Of a DNA stretch of 64,000 nt, positions 27,101 through 34,606 are shown piece after piece (the stretch's first letter is position 1; each line of letters begins with the position of its first letter). Both the position numbers and the translations under genes were made by a program. The notes below the pieces were generated by a model. That model ran no database searches, was not told where the DNA came from, and worked only from the letters and a program-made list of their open reading frames with translations. The stretch comes from Roseomonas sp. (GTDB lineage Bacteria; Pseudomonadota; Alphaproteobacteria; Acetobacterales; Acetobacteraceae), in assembly GCA_020249145.1 (NCBI GenBank), contig JADCGF010000003.1, forward strand, positions 186,001 through 250,000. Direction: 5' to 3'.

Positions 27101-28667
27101 GGAAAGCATCCTGGGGCTTTGCAATGCGCGCGGCCTGCCATCAGCCATGCTGCGTTGGCATTATCGCAGCCGGCATGAAAGCCTGATCGCCACATCCAAC
27201 GCGGAATTTTACGATGGCCGGCTTTTCATTCTGCCATCGCCGCGCGCACGGTCAGCCGCGCTTGGGCTTTCACTGCGGCGTGTTGAAGGTCGGTTTGACA
27301 CAGGCGGCACCGGCACCAATGCGGAAGAAGCCCGCGCGGTGGCAGAAGCTGTCATTGCCCATGCGCGGGAGACGCCCGGCGATACCTTGGGTATCGCGGC
27401 GTTTTCCATCCGTCAGCGTGATGCGATCCTAAACGCAGTTGAAGCCGCGCGGCGTGATAACCCAGATACAGAAGCCTTCTTCGCCGCCCATGCGGATGAA
27501 CCTTTCTTCGTGAAGAACCTTGAAAACGTGCAAGGCGATGAACGTGATTCCATCATGATTTCGGTGGGCTATGGGCGTGGCGCAGATGGCAAGCTTGCCA
27601 TGCGCTTTGGCCCCCTTTCCGCTGATGGCGGCGAACGCCGGTTGAATGTGCTCATCACCCGCGCGAAGAAGCGCTGCATCGTGTTTTCTTCCATCGGGGC
27701 GGATGATATTGACCTCGCGCGCGCTTCCGGGCGCGGGGTGGCGACGCTCAAAACCTTCCTTGCCTTCGCCGCCGCTGGTGAGGCGCCGCGCGCCACTGCT
27801 GCAAAGACCCAAGCCGCACCTTTGGCCGCCGCGATTGGCAAGGCGATTGAAACCGCGGGCAAGGAAGCCGTGCCGCGCGTTGGCATGGCGGGCTTGTTCC
27901 TGGATGTCGCTGCGCGGGATGCAGGGAATTACGTGCTGGGCATTGAAGCGGATGCTGGCGATTGGGCGGCGCTGCGCTCTGCCCGAGACCGCGAAAGGGG
28001 CCGCGCCACCGCGCTTGAAGGCATGGGCTGGAAGCTGGCGCGTGCCTGGTCACTTTCCTGGTATGGCAGGCCGGAAGCCGAGGCTGCGCGTATCGCCGCG
28101 CTGCTCGGCGCCGCGCCCGCCACCACGCCGGAAGTAGTAGCACCCGCACTGGAAACCGGTCTGGCGGAACCCTACCGCGAAGCCGCGCCGGAAGTGCCGA
28201 AGGCCACCGCCATCGCGGATATGCCCTTCGCGACTTTGGCCGGTATTTTTGCGGACATCATCGCTGTTGAAGCGCCGATCACGACTGAAAGCCTCGGCGA
28301 ACGCGTGCGGTTGTTGTGGGGGCTGGACGCGCTGGCGACGCCCGCACGCGATGCCTTGCGTCAGGCGCTGCAACTTGCGCGGCAATTACATGGCGTGAAG
28401 GAAGAACAGGGTTTTCTGCTGGCCGAAGGCAGCGTGATTGCTCCACGAGATCGCCGCAACGCCAACGCGCATCTCCGCCGCGCCGCATCGGTTTCTCCAC
28501 GCGAGATCGCCGCTGCTGCCGAAAAGCTTTTGGCGCTGCGCCCCGCCACCACGGAAGCGGAACTCGCCGCCGGTATTCATCGCGCATTTGGCCTGGATGC
28601 CAATCAGCAAACCGCCATCGCAGCGCGGTTGGCAGGGCTGATTGGCGCCGGGGTGGTGAAGCTTTAG
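24156..28667 (+). CDS. DUF4011-SF1 helicase-Vsr-like nuclease-DUF3320 protein
   Basis: A 1503-residue cytosolic multidomain protein. Order: DUF4011-type N-terminus (LLDLSTRNRLLSLPK, residues about 16-30); SF1 helicase with Walker A GPPGTGKSQT near 328, Walker B LLVIDEASQVEP near 920, GDDKQMPPTRFF, RWHYRSRHESLI, and motifs V/VI in NVQGDERDSIMISVGYGRG and GGERRLNVLITRAKKR near 1160; a Vsr/MTES_1575-like nuclease-type segment (YVLGIEADAGDW, SARDRERGRATALEGMGWKL, RAWSLSWYG) near 1250-1315; then DUF3320-like winged-helix segments to the end. A large insert (about 400-880) separates the helicase halves. This architecture recurs near phage-defence loci, so defence or DNA repair is plausible, but no partner defence gene is adjacent apart from the 53-residue membrane protein. 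Composition is like the host's. Confidence 0.88.
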   Translation: MTDLRTALEEARRGLLDLSTRNRLLSLPKPGASRGVMILDDEDADFVLGALQAGRAFGFEASAAAPEAAPAEESPGKPRRARSVKPKAEGITAAKPDAAREEYQRDDKLRVQLPPSDLVRRLRDIMQDARTAREETGVPTLYLALGALIWRDPATPETERRAPLALLPVQLEREGVSQNFKLRGAVGDIAENLSLREMLKVNFKTALPDFDAEAYMPTAWAESIAALVAERANWRVEADALGIGLFSFAKFLMWRDLGPEENPGLADHPMVRALVGGEVLSIPPVFADDADVDMEIPVERLDHVMDVDGSQALAAEAVRRGGHVVIQGPPGTGKSQTISNIIAQAVLDGRSVLFVAEKLAALEVVKRRLESIGLGAACLELHSEKQSKRAVLDELRATLSLPMPPKPDRDAVVRRLGSLRGRINRHAAAMRAEVGASGLALHQVIGALVGLRQRGVAAPDFSVSATEWDAGAIEARRDAVKLLAAYAADGGAQSPWRGVMADIGPADADRLLGRLPAWIRAFAAAGVALGAEAGPKAAEGALALRPALLAAPAHDAPALKHEAWAGDLAALEALVQALGAFQKAKTDPQLLPGALDVTGITEARATLAEAGGVFGFLSGARRDAKALAARISRDAENPLPALDAALAGQAAREALRQGDALGRSAFGTLWQGEASDSTPLIALLAWRKTHGAAALAALAEGAKPADPVPLQAAFYAFGELQQATKLDARIAFGTDEPSFAALATRLGDWAAAPEALDAWLGWRRATAAATGLEPLLERLADGRVAPEAAEDVFSFALHESLLRAAMAQHPELAAFDGAAADRLVEDFREADRARITLTRAEAAYAHAVRVKEVRDGAPGMAVLRGEMEKKRGHLPVRELLLRASQAVQKAKPIFMMSPLSVAQFLSPPHGLKPGLSFDLLVIDEASQVEPVDALGAIARCRQVVVVGDDKQMPPTRFFQRMTGEEGDEAREDIGDVVAARDVESILGLCNARGLPSAMLRWHYRSRHESLIATSNAEFYDGRLFILPSPRARSAALGLSLRRVEGRFDTGGTGTNAEEARAVAEAVIAHARETPGDTLGIAAFSIRQRDAILNAVEAARRDNPDTEAFFAAHADEPFFVKNLENVQGDERDSIMISVGYGRGADGKLAMRFGPLSADGGERRLNVLITRAKKRCIVFSSIGADDIDLARASGRGVATLKTFLAFAAAGEAPRATAAKTQAAPLAAAIGKAIETAGKEAVPRVGMAGLFLDVAARDAGNYVLGIEADAGDWAALRSARDRERGRATALEGMGWKLARAWSLSWYGRPEAEAARIAALLGAAPATTPEVVAPALETGLAEPYREAAPEVPKATAIADMPFATLAGIFADIIAVEAPITTESLGERVRLLWGLDALATPARDALRQALQLARQLHGVKEEQGFLLAEGSVIAPRDRRNANAHLRRAASVSPREIAAAAEKLLALRPATTEAELAAGIHRAFGLDANQQTAIAARLAGLIGAGVVKL

Positions 28668-28705
28668 CGCATGAAGGCTGGTTCATCGCTCAGCACAGCG
28701 CTTAC

Positions 28706-29419
28706 ATGAATGCCGTCACGTCATCTCGCGGCGCGGCGCTGTTCGGGGCGCGCGATGCGGTGGGTGCGGCGGGTATTGCCATGGCGGCGACCTTCCTCGC
28801 CTTCGGTGCGGCGGTGCGCGAAGCGGGGTTGCCGCCTGGCTGGGCGCTGATTGCCTGCTGGGCGATTTACGGCATGCCTGGCCAGCTTGTGTTGGTGCAG
28901 GCCGCGAGCACGGGCTTTGCCGGCGGCCTTGCGCCGGCGGTGATGGGCGCCATTGCGGTGAATGCACGCTTCCTGCCCATGGCGATTGCCATCACACCTT
29001 TATTCGGCACGACCGATCGCAAGCGCCTGATCCCTGCAATTCCCTTCATCGCGGTTACACCCTGGGCGGCGGCGATGCGCGCCTTTCCTGAAATTGCCGC
29101 GCAAGCGCGGCTTGCCTGGTTTCTCGGCTTCGGGCTGATAAGCTGGGTGGTGGCGGGGCTTGCGGCGCTTGCGGGGTTTTATGTCGCGGGCATGTTGGAT
29201 GATCACGCCCGCGCGGCCTTGTTGTTTGTCAATCCGCTTTACTACGCGCTGTTGCTGGCCGCTGATCTGGACAAGCCTGCGCCGCGCCGCGCCATTCTGT
29301 GCGGTGGCGCGGCGGCGGGGCTGACGATCATCCTGCCATCCTCGATGGGGCTTCTGGCGGCGGGAATCATTGGCGGGACCATCGCGTTTTTCTGGGGGCG
29401 CGCGCGTGGACAACGCTGA
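28706..29419 (+). CDS. azlC: AzlC-family branched-chain amino acid exporter subunit
   Basis: A 237-residue polytopic membrane protein of the AzlC/YgaZ family, large subunit of a branched-chain amino acid exporter. Family block near residue 40: ALIACWAIYGMPGQLVLVQA, with MGAIAVNARFLPMAIAITPL after it; further helices are WFLGFGLISWVVAGLAALAG and IILPSSMGLLAAGIIGGTIA. I chose the ATG at 28706, 38 bases past the helicase stop; no good ribosome site is visible, and the open frame extends further upstream inside the helicase gene. It overlaps azlD by 14 bases. Confidence 0.85.
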   Translation: MNAVTSSRGAALFGARDAVGAAGIAMAATFLAFGAAVREAGLPPGWALIACWAIYGMPGQLVLVQAASTGFAGGLAPAVMGAIAVNARFLPMAIAITPLFGTTDRKRLIPAIPFIAVTPWAAAMRAFPEIAAQARLAWFLGFGLISWVVAGLAALAGFYVAGMLDDHARAALLFVNPLYYALLLAADLDKPAPRRAILCGGAAAGLTIILPSSMGLLAAGIIGGTIAFFWGRARGQR

Positions 29420-29738
29420 TATCGCACTCGCCCTGACCGCCATCGCCTGCCTATTGCTGCGGAGCGCTGGCGTTTGGCTGGCGGGGGGCCTCGGCGCGGA
29501 TCATCCGGTAATTGCCTGGGCGACGGCGATAGCGCAGGCAACGCTTTCGGCCTTTGTCATGCTGGCCATCATCGCACCAAGCGGGGCGTTGGCGGATGTG
29601 CCGCTGGCAGCGCGGCTTGGCGGGCTTGGGGTTGGTGTTGCGGTGTGCCTTGCCTTCGGGCGGAACTTGCTGCCGGCGCTATTGGTGGGGGTGGCGGCAA
29701 TGCTTGCGCTGCGTGCTATTTTTGCGGGGGCGGCATGA
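29406..29738 (+). CDS. azlD: AzlD-family small exporter subunit
   Basis: A 110-residue membrane protein, the small partner of AzlC. GTG at 29406 gives VDNADIALALTAIACLLLRS, followed by helices VIAWATAIAQATLSAFVMLA and GGLGVGVAVCLAFGRNLLPA, then LLVGVAAMLALRAIF. The start lies inside azlC and its stop overlaps the next gene's ATG (ATGATGA arrangement), so the three are translated together. Confidence 0.82.
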   Translation: MDNADIALALTAIACLLLRSAGVWLAGGLGADHPVIAWATAIAQATLSAFVMLAIIAPSGALADVPLAARLGGLGVGVAVCLAFGRNLLPALLVGVAAMLALRAIFAGAA

Positions 29739-30562
29739 TGCGGGTTTTCGCTGGGGCCACAGCCAAATCCATGCCGGTCATGGGAAGCCTGGTGCTGCTG
29801 CTGCTTGCGATGCTTTGGCCGTTCCAATCAGCGCTGGCGCAGGATCGCCGTGTGGTGGCGGTGGAAACGGAAGTGCGGGGCATCGTCTTTCGTATCCCGC
29901 GGGCGCATTTGCATATCCGTGATGGCGATGGGTCCTTCGATCTGGGCCTGCGCGTGGATGACCTTTCGCCGATTCGCCTGATTGGCCTGCCGCCGGAACG
30001 CGATTGGCGGGAAGCCATGCGCGTGCGCGTGAGTGTCGCCTGGAATTCAAGCGCAGCCGAGACCGTCGCCGGGCTTCTCCAAAACCGCCTTACCCTTGGC
30101 ATAGTGCAAACCAGGGAGGCCAGCACCCGCCTGGATGGCCCCAACGGCCCACCGCCACCCGATGGGCTGATCTATTTCCCGGCGCGCGGCAGCCCGGCGG
30201 AAACCCGCCCGTTGCCCAGCGATATCTTCAAACCTATCGAATTGGCCCGCAATCCCGAAACTGGCGAGGAATGGCCGGAATTCTTCGAATGCAATGTGAG
30301 CCCGCGTTTCGATCAGCAGCCAACCGAAGTGCCTTTCCAGCCGATAAGCTGTGAATGGTATCGCGTGTTTCGCGGCCTGGTCGTGCAAACATCATTGGAA
30401 CGCTGCCAATTGGCCCATTGGCGCAGGATCCGCGACGAGCTCGATCAGCTTCTGAATTCTTTCATTGTGCGCGGCCCGGAAGTGGCTGTGCCCCCCATCC
30501 GCGGGGGGGCGCGCCCGTCGCGCACCATCAATCCTGTCCTGATTTACGACGACCACCCATAG
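29735..30562 (+). CDS. Exported protein of unknown function
   Basis: A 275-residue protein with a long N-terminal hydrophobic stretch (MGSLVLLLLAMLWPFQSALA then QD) that looks like a signal peptide, so probably periplasmic. The mature part has VVAVETEVRGIVFRIPRAHL, HIRDGDGSFDLGLRVDDLSP, and a C-terminal Cys-containing portion (EFFECNVSPRFD, ISCEWYRVFRGLVVQTSLER, CQLAHWRRIRDELDQLL). Two ATG codons at 29735 and 29738 are possible; the first overlaps the azlD stop. No family recognised. Despite overlap with azlCD, a transport role is not evident. Confidence 0.7.
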   Translation: MMRVFAGATAKSMPVMGSLVLLLLAMLWPFQSALAQDRRVVAVETEVRGIVFRIPRAHLHIRDGDGSFDLGLRVDDLSPIRLIGLPPERDWREAMRVRVSVAWNSSAAETVAGLLQNRLTLGIVQTREASTRLDGPNGPPPPDGLIYFPARGSPAETRPLPSDIFKPIELARNPETGEEWPEFFECNVSPRFDQQPTEVPFQPISCEWYRVFRGLVVQTSLERCQLAHWRRIRDELDQLLNSFIVRGPEVAVPPIRGGARPSRTINPVLIYDDHP

Positions 30563-30575
30563 GCCAGCGCGCGCA

Positions 30576-32411
30576 TCAGGCTTTCTCTCCCGCCCCCGCC
30601 GCGAACCCCGCCACCAATTCGCGGATGCGCGCAGGATCACTTTGTTCCATCACGCGGCGGGCGAAGCGCGCGCAATCGCCAATATCCAGCCCGCGCACCG
30701 CCTGCTTCACGCGCGGAATCGCCGATGCATTCATGGAAAAGCTGCGGATGCCAAGCCCAAGCAATAAAGGAATAAGCTGCGGATTGCCCGCCATTTCACC
30801 GCAAATCGAAACCGGCATGCGCAGCCTCAGCGCCGCTTCGGTGGCGAATTGCATCAGGCGCAGCACAGCAGGATGCAGCGGGTCATAAAGATGCGCCACT
30901 TCCGCATCGCCGCGATCAACGGCCAGCGTATACATCGCCAGATCATTGCTGCCGATGGAAAAGAAATCCGCCTCCAGCGCAATCGCATCTGCGGCCAGCG
31001 CGGCACCTGGCGTTTCAATCATGGCGCCGAGCAGAGGCAATTTTTCCGGCAGCTTGTCACCCCGCCGGCGGAGCCGCCGCGCCACGCGATCAAAGATATC
31101 GCGCGCCTGCTTCATTTCTTCCGGGATAGTCACCATTGGCAACAATAGCCTGATCTGCCCATCCGGCACTTCCGCCGCCACGCGCAAAATCGCGGCGAAT
31201 TGCACCTCCAGCAATTCGGGCCGACGCAGCAACAGTCTGATGCCGCGCAGCCCAAGCGCAGGATTGGCGCCGGCATGGGTCGGCGCGATACCTTCAGCCA
31301 GCGCTGCGATATCTTTCTCCCCACCCCAATCCAGCACGCGGATGGTCACCGGGTCTTGGCCCATGGCTTCCAGGATTTGACGATAGGCCGCGCATTGCGC
31401 TTCCTCATCCGGCAAATCCTCGCGATTCATGAACAGGAATTCGGTGCGGAGCAGCCCAATGCCCTGCGCGCCGGCTTGTGCAATCAGCGGCAATTCCTGC
31501 GGAATTTCCAGATTGGCCTGCAATTCTACTTCCTCGCCATCGGTGGTGATGGCCGGCAAGCGGCGCAACCGCCCAAGCCGCGCGCGTTCCCGCGCATAAG
31601 CCGCCAGTTTTTCCTTCGCAGCCGTCAGCGTCGCGGCTTCCGGGTGAATGGCGATATTCCCCGCCGCACCATCCAACACCACCACATCATCGCGCCGCAC
31701 GGTTTCGGTCAGGCCGGGCACACCAAGAACTGATGGAATGCCAAGCGCGCGCAGCATGATGGCGGTATGGCCATCCGCGCCGCCCTCATCCGTCGCCACA
31801 CCGGCGATGCGCGCCGGGTCCAAAAGCGCGGCGTCTGAGGGCGTGAGCTCCTCGGCGATCAGGATGCAGCCTTCGGGCAGATTCTTCAGGCTGCGAAAGG
31901 GTGTCGCCGTCAGGTTGCGCGTGATGCGCCGCGCAATATCGCGGACTTCTGTTGCTCGGCGCGAAAGCCCCGCGCGGTCATCATCCTTGGCGGCCAGAAT
32001 GGCTTCGGCAATCGCTTCCGCCTCATCGGTGATAGCGGTCTCGGCGGCGAGCAATTCAGTCTCGATCCGCTTGCGCGCACCACGGATCAGGCGCGAATTG
32101 CCGAGCATGAGCAAATGCGCATCAAGCAAGGGCGCGATTTCTTCCTGCGCTTCTTCGGGCAGGATGGCGATACGCGTTTTCAGCTTGGTGACTTGCTTGC
32201 GCGAAAACGCCACCGCATCGGCCAGGCGCACGCGTTCGGCTTCAATCGCCTCCGTCGTGATACGGCGGCGCGGCGCTTCGGCGGGCGCTTCGCTTGTGTC
32301 GAAAGCGGGGCCAATCGCAATGCCGGGCGAAACCGCAATGCCGCGCAGCAGGGTTTCCCGCCGCTTGGGCGTTTTGGTGCTGCGCGGGCGGGCGGGCGTT
32401 TCACTCTTCAT
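30576..32411 (-). CDS. ptsI: PTS enzyme I (phosphoenolpyruvate-protein phosphotransferase)
   Basis: A 611-residue cytosolic enzyme I that autophosphorylates from PEP and passes the phosphate to HPr. The phospho-His segment GGADGHTAIMLRALGIPSVL places it at His215; the PEP-binding barrel has LLRTEFLFMNREDLPDEEAQ, VTIRVLDWGGEKDIAAL, NPALGLRGIRLLLRRPELLE, GAMIETPGAALAADAIALEA and FFSIGSNDLAMYTLAVDRGD. It carries a basic N-terminal extension of about 22 residues. ATG at 32411 overlaps the HPr gene by 11 bases. Last gene of the regulatory PTS operon; no sugar EIIB/EIIC genes follow. Confidence 0.94.
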   Translation of the reverse strand: MKSETPARPRSTKTPKRRETLLRGIAVSPGIAIGPAFDTSEAPAEAPRRRITTEAIEAERVRLADAVAFSRKQVTKLKTRIAILPEEAQEEIAPLLDAHLLMLGNSRLIRGARKRIETELLAAETAITDEAEAIAEAILAAKDDDRAGLSRRATEVRDIARRITRNLTATPFRSLKNLPEGCILIAEELTPSDAALLDPARIAGVATDEGGADGHTAIMLRALGIPSVLGVPGLTETVRRDDVVVLDGAAGNIAIHPEAATLTAAKEKLAAYARERARLGRLRRLPAITTDGEEVELQANLEIPQELPLIAQAGAQGIGLLRTEFLFMNREDLPDEEAQCAAYRQILEAMGQDPVTIRVLDWGGEKDIAALAEGIAPTHAGANPALGLRGIRLLLRRPELLEVQFAAILRVAAEVPDGQIRLLLPMVTIPEEMKQARDIFDRVARRLRRRGDKLPEKLPLLGAMIETPGAALAADAIALEADFFSIGSNDLAMYTLAVDRGDAEVAHLYDPLHPAVLRLMQFATEAALRLRMPVSICGEMAGNPQLIPLLLGLGIRSFSMNASAIPRVKQAVRGLDIGDCARFARRVMEQSDPARIRELVAGFAAGAGEKA

Positions 32412-32706
32412 GGAAGCCTGCCTCCACCAAGGCAGCCACCGCATCCAAAGCTTCCTTGGCGTCCCAGCCTTCGGCTTCGATCACAATTTCGGCGCCGCGC
32501 CCGGCGCCCAGCATCATCAGCCCCATGATGGAAACGGCCGGCACGCTTTGCCCATCACGCAAAACATTCACGCAAGCCGAATAGCGTTCCGCCAGCGCCA
32601 CCAACTTGGCGGCAGCACGAGCATGCAAGCCGCGACTATTCGGGATGACAACGCTGCGGCGCAGTACCATGCCGCCAGAAAAAGGGGCCGGGGCTGCTTC
32701 GTTCAT
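32401..32706 (-). CDS. ptsH: Phosphocarrier protein HPr
   Basis: A 101-residue HPr. IPNSRGLHARAAAKLVALAE places the phospho-His at residue 28, and VPAVSIMGLMMLGAG places Ser59 as the site modified by HPr kinase, whose gene heads this operon. About 12 extra residues precede the usual HPr start. Its ATG overlaps the EIIA stop by four bases and its end overlaps ptsI by 11. Confidence 0.93.
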   Translation of the reverse strand: MNEAAPAPFSGGMVLRRSVVIPNSRGLHARAAAKLVALAERYSACVNVLRDGQSVPAVSIMGLMMLGAGRGAEIVIEAEGWDAKEALDAVAALVEAGFHEE

Positions 32707-33128
32707 TCCTTTGGGTTGCCATTTTGCTTGGCGCCTGCGACATCCCGCGCGAGAGCAATATATTTCCGGCCCGCGGCCTTGGCGTGATCCAGCGCTTCAT
32801 GCAGCGGTTCGCTGCCGCGAATTTTCGCAAGCTTCACCAGCAAGGGCAGGTTCACCCCCGCCAGCACTTCCACCGCCTTGCCTTTTTCCACCATCTGCAT
32901 GGCCAGGTTTGAAGGCGTGCCGCCATACATATCCGTCAGCACCACCACGCCATCACCCTGATCCACGCTGGCGATGGAATTGCGGATATCCTGCCGACGC
33001 AATTCCATATCATCATCGGGCCCGATGCAGACTGTCGCCACCGCCTGCTGCGGGCCGACAATATGTTCCATCGCCAGCCGCAATTCTTCGGCCAACCTGC
33101 CATGCGAAACCAGAACGAGACCAATCAT
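32703..33128 (-). CDS. PTS EIIA component, mannose family
   Basis: A 141-residue EIIA of the mannose/fructose class. LVLVSHGRLAEELRLAME places the phospho-His at residue 9; DGVVVLTDMYGGTPSNLAMQ is the family block. No EIIB, EIIC or EIID partner is present, so it probably serves as a regulatory phosphate acceptor rather than a transporter part. Overlaps rapZ and ptsH by four bases each. Confidence 0.93.
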   Translation of the reverse strand: MIGLVLVSHGRLAEELRLAMEHIVGPQQAVATVCIGPDDDMELRRQDIRNSIASVDQGDGVVVLTDMYGGTPSNLAMQMVEKGKAVEVLAGVNLPLLVKLAKIRGSEPLHEALDHAKAAGRKYIALARDVAGAKQNGNPKE

Positions 33129-34060
33129 GATGCTTGCGAAAGGGCCTCCTGGCCCGAAGCGGCAGTAGAGGCGGCGGAGCTAACCTGCCCGCCAGCAATT
33201 TTCAATTCCCGATGGGCAAGATCAACCCGCCACCCGGCTGCGCGAAGATGCCCCGCCAGGCGTTCCGCGACAAGCACCGAACGATGCTTGCCCCCGGTGC
33301 AGCCCACCGCAATGGTGAAATATTTCTTCCCCTCGGCGGCGTAACGCGGCAGCAAAAGCTCAAGAAAATCCCGTAACCTCTGCCAAAAGGCCGAAAAATC
33401 GGGATCAGCTTCAATGAAGGCGGCCACGGGCGCGGCCTGGCCGGTCATGGGGCGCAGCACCGGGTCGTAATGCGGGTTGCGCAAGAATCTTACGTCGAAA
33501 ACCAGATCAGCCTCGCGCGGCAGGCCCTTGGGATAGCCGAAGGACAGCACGGAAACCGCCAAGCCCGCTGCCGCATCCGGGGCAAAGCGGCCTTCAATCA
33601 TGCGGCGCAAATCGGCCAGCGGCAGGTCGGATGTATCAATCGTCAGGTCCGCCGTATCGCGCAGCGCTTCCAACAGCGCCTTTTCCCGCGCGATGCCATC
33701 CAGCACGCGTGAGCCCATTGGGCCACCCGGCGCGAGAGGATGGCGGCGGCGCGATTCGGTATAGCGGCGGAGCAACGCCTCATCATCGGCGGTGGCGAAA
33801 ATCAATGAGACATTGATATCCGGGCGCAGTCGCAGCCGATCCAAAACGCGCAGCACCGCCGCTGCATCAAAATCCCGCGTGCGCGCATCAATCCCGGCAG
33901 CGAGGGGCAAAACCCCATCTCCCACCAGCGATTCCAGGATGGAAATGGGCGGGTTATCCACCGTCTCAAAGCCCAAATCTTCCAGAATGCGCAGGATGGA
34001 AGCCTTGCCCGCGCCAGAAAGCCCGGTGACCAGAATGATCTCGCGCGCTGGGGTGGTCAT
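33125..34060 (-). CDS. rapZ: RapZ-family nucleotide-binding regulator (YvcJ/YhbJ)
   Basis: A 311-residue P-loop protein of the RapZ family. Walker A VTGLSGAGKASILRILEDLG at residues 11-30, DNPPISILESL, the mid-block RYTESRRRHPLAPGG, VLSFGYPKGLPREADLVFDV, RFLRNPHYDPVLRPMTGQ, and the C-terminal YFTIAVGCTGGKHRSVLVAE all match. In enterobacteria RapZ controls GlmS via small-RNA decay; in alphaproteobacteria its role is less known. Four-base overlaps with hprK before and EIIA after. Confidence 0.94.
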   Translation of the reverse strand: MTTPAREIILVTGLSGAGKASILRILEDLGFETVDNPPISILESLVGDGVLPLAAGIDARTRDFDAAAVLRVLDRLRLRPDINVSLIFATADDEALLRRYTESRRRHPLAPGGPMGSRVLDGIAREKALLEALRDTADLTIDTSDLPLADLRRMIEGRFAPDAAAGLAVSVLSFGYPKGLPREADLVFDVRFLRNPHYDPVLRPMTGQAAPVAAFIEADPDFSAFWQRLRDFLELLLPRYAAEGKKYFTIAVGCTGGKHRSVLVAERLAGHLRAAGWRVDLAHRELKIAGGQVSSAASTAASGQEALSQAS

Positions 34061-34494
34061 GCCGCGAAGGCTCCTGATTTTTGGCGCAGCCTGCCGGAAG
34101 CGGCGGCCAGGGCGTAGGTGATTTTTTCGCAGGCGGAATCGTCAAAAGCATGAAGCGCCACGCGCGGCACGGTGCCAGTAGGGCCTTGCCAGAATTCGGG
34201 TTCCGGCAGGCGCGGCACATCGGCGCGTGGCACCAAATCCACCACCAGGCAAAGCCGCGCGCAGGGGGCCACGGGCAGCGCTTCAAAAATGCCAAGGCCG
34301 CGAATTTCCAACATGCCGCGGAGCGCGGGCGGGGCGGAAAGCTGCGCGCCTTCAATCATCACCTGATCATCCGCCACCAATTGCCAGCCCCGCATCATCA
34401 GCCGCAGCACAAGATCGGATTTGCCCGCCCCTGCCGGGCCGCGCAGCAAAACCGCTTCTGAACCGAGCGCCGCAGCGCTTGCGTGAATGAGCAT
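34057..34494 (-). CDS. hprK: HPr kinase/phosphorylase, short form
   Basis: A 145-residue short HprK containing only the C-terminal kinase domain, as usual in alphaproteobacteria. Walker A LLRGPAGAGKSDLVLRLMMR at residues 17-36, LVADDQVMIEG, and MLEIRGLGIFEALPVAP with the conserved EIRGLGI. It phosphorylates HPr on Ser59 in an ATP-dependent way and can reverse this. First gene of hprK-rapZ-EIIA-ptsH-ptsI. The chvG/I-type two-component genes often found upstream in rhizobia are absent; a dehydratase gene diverges instead. Confidence 0.92.
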   Translation of the reverse strand: MLIHASAAALGSEAVLLRGPAGAGKSDLVLRLMMRGWQLVADDQVMIEGAQLSAPPALRGMLEIRGLGIFEALPVAPCARLCLVVDLVPRADVPRLPEPEFWQGPTGTVPRVALHAFDDSACEKITYALAAASGRLRQKSGAFAA

Positions 34495-34606
34495 GGCCCG
34501 CCAGCGCCATCACGCCGGCCCCTTCTGTGGCATTGGCTTTCATGCCAGAAACGCCAAGGCGCGGGAAGCGCTTGCCGGGGCGGCGCGGGCAAGGCAGCCT
34601 GCCCGA

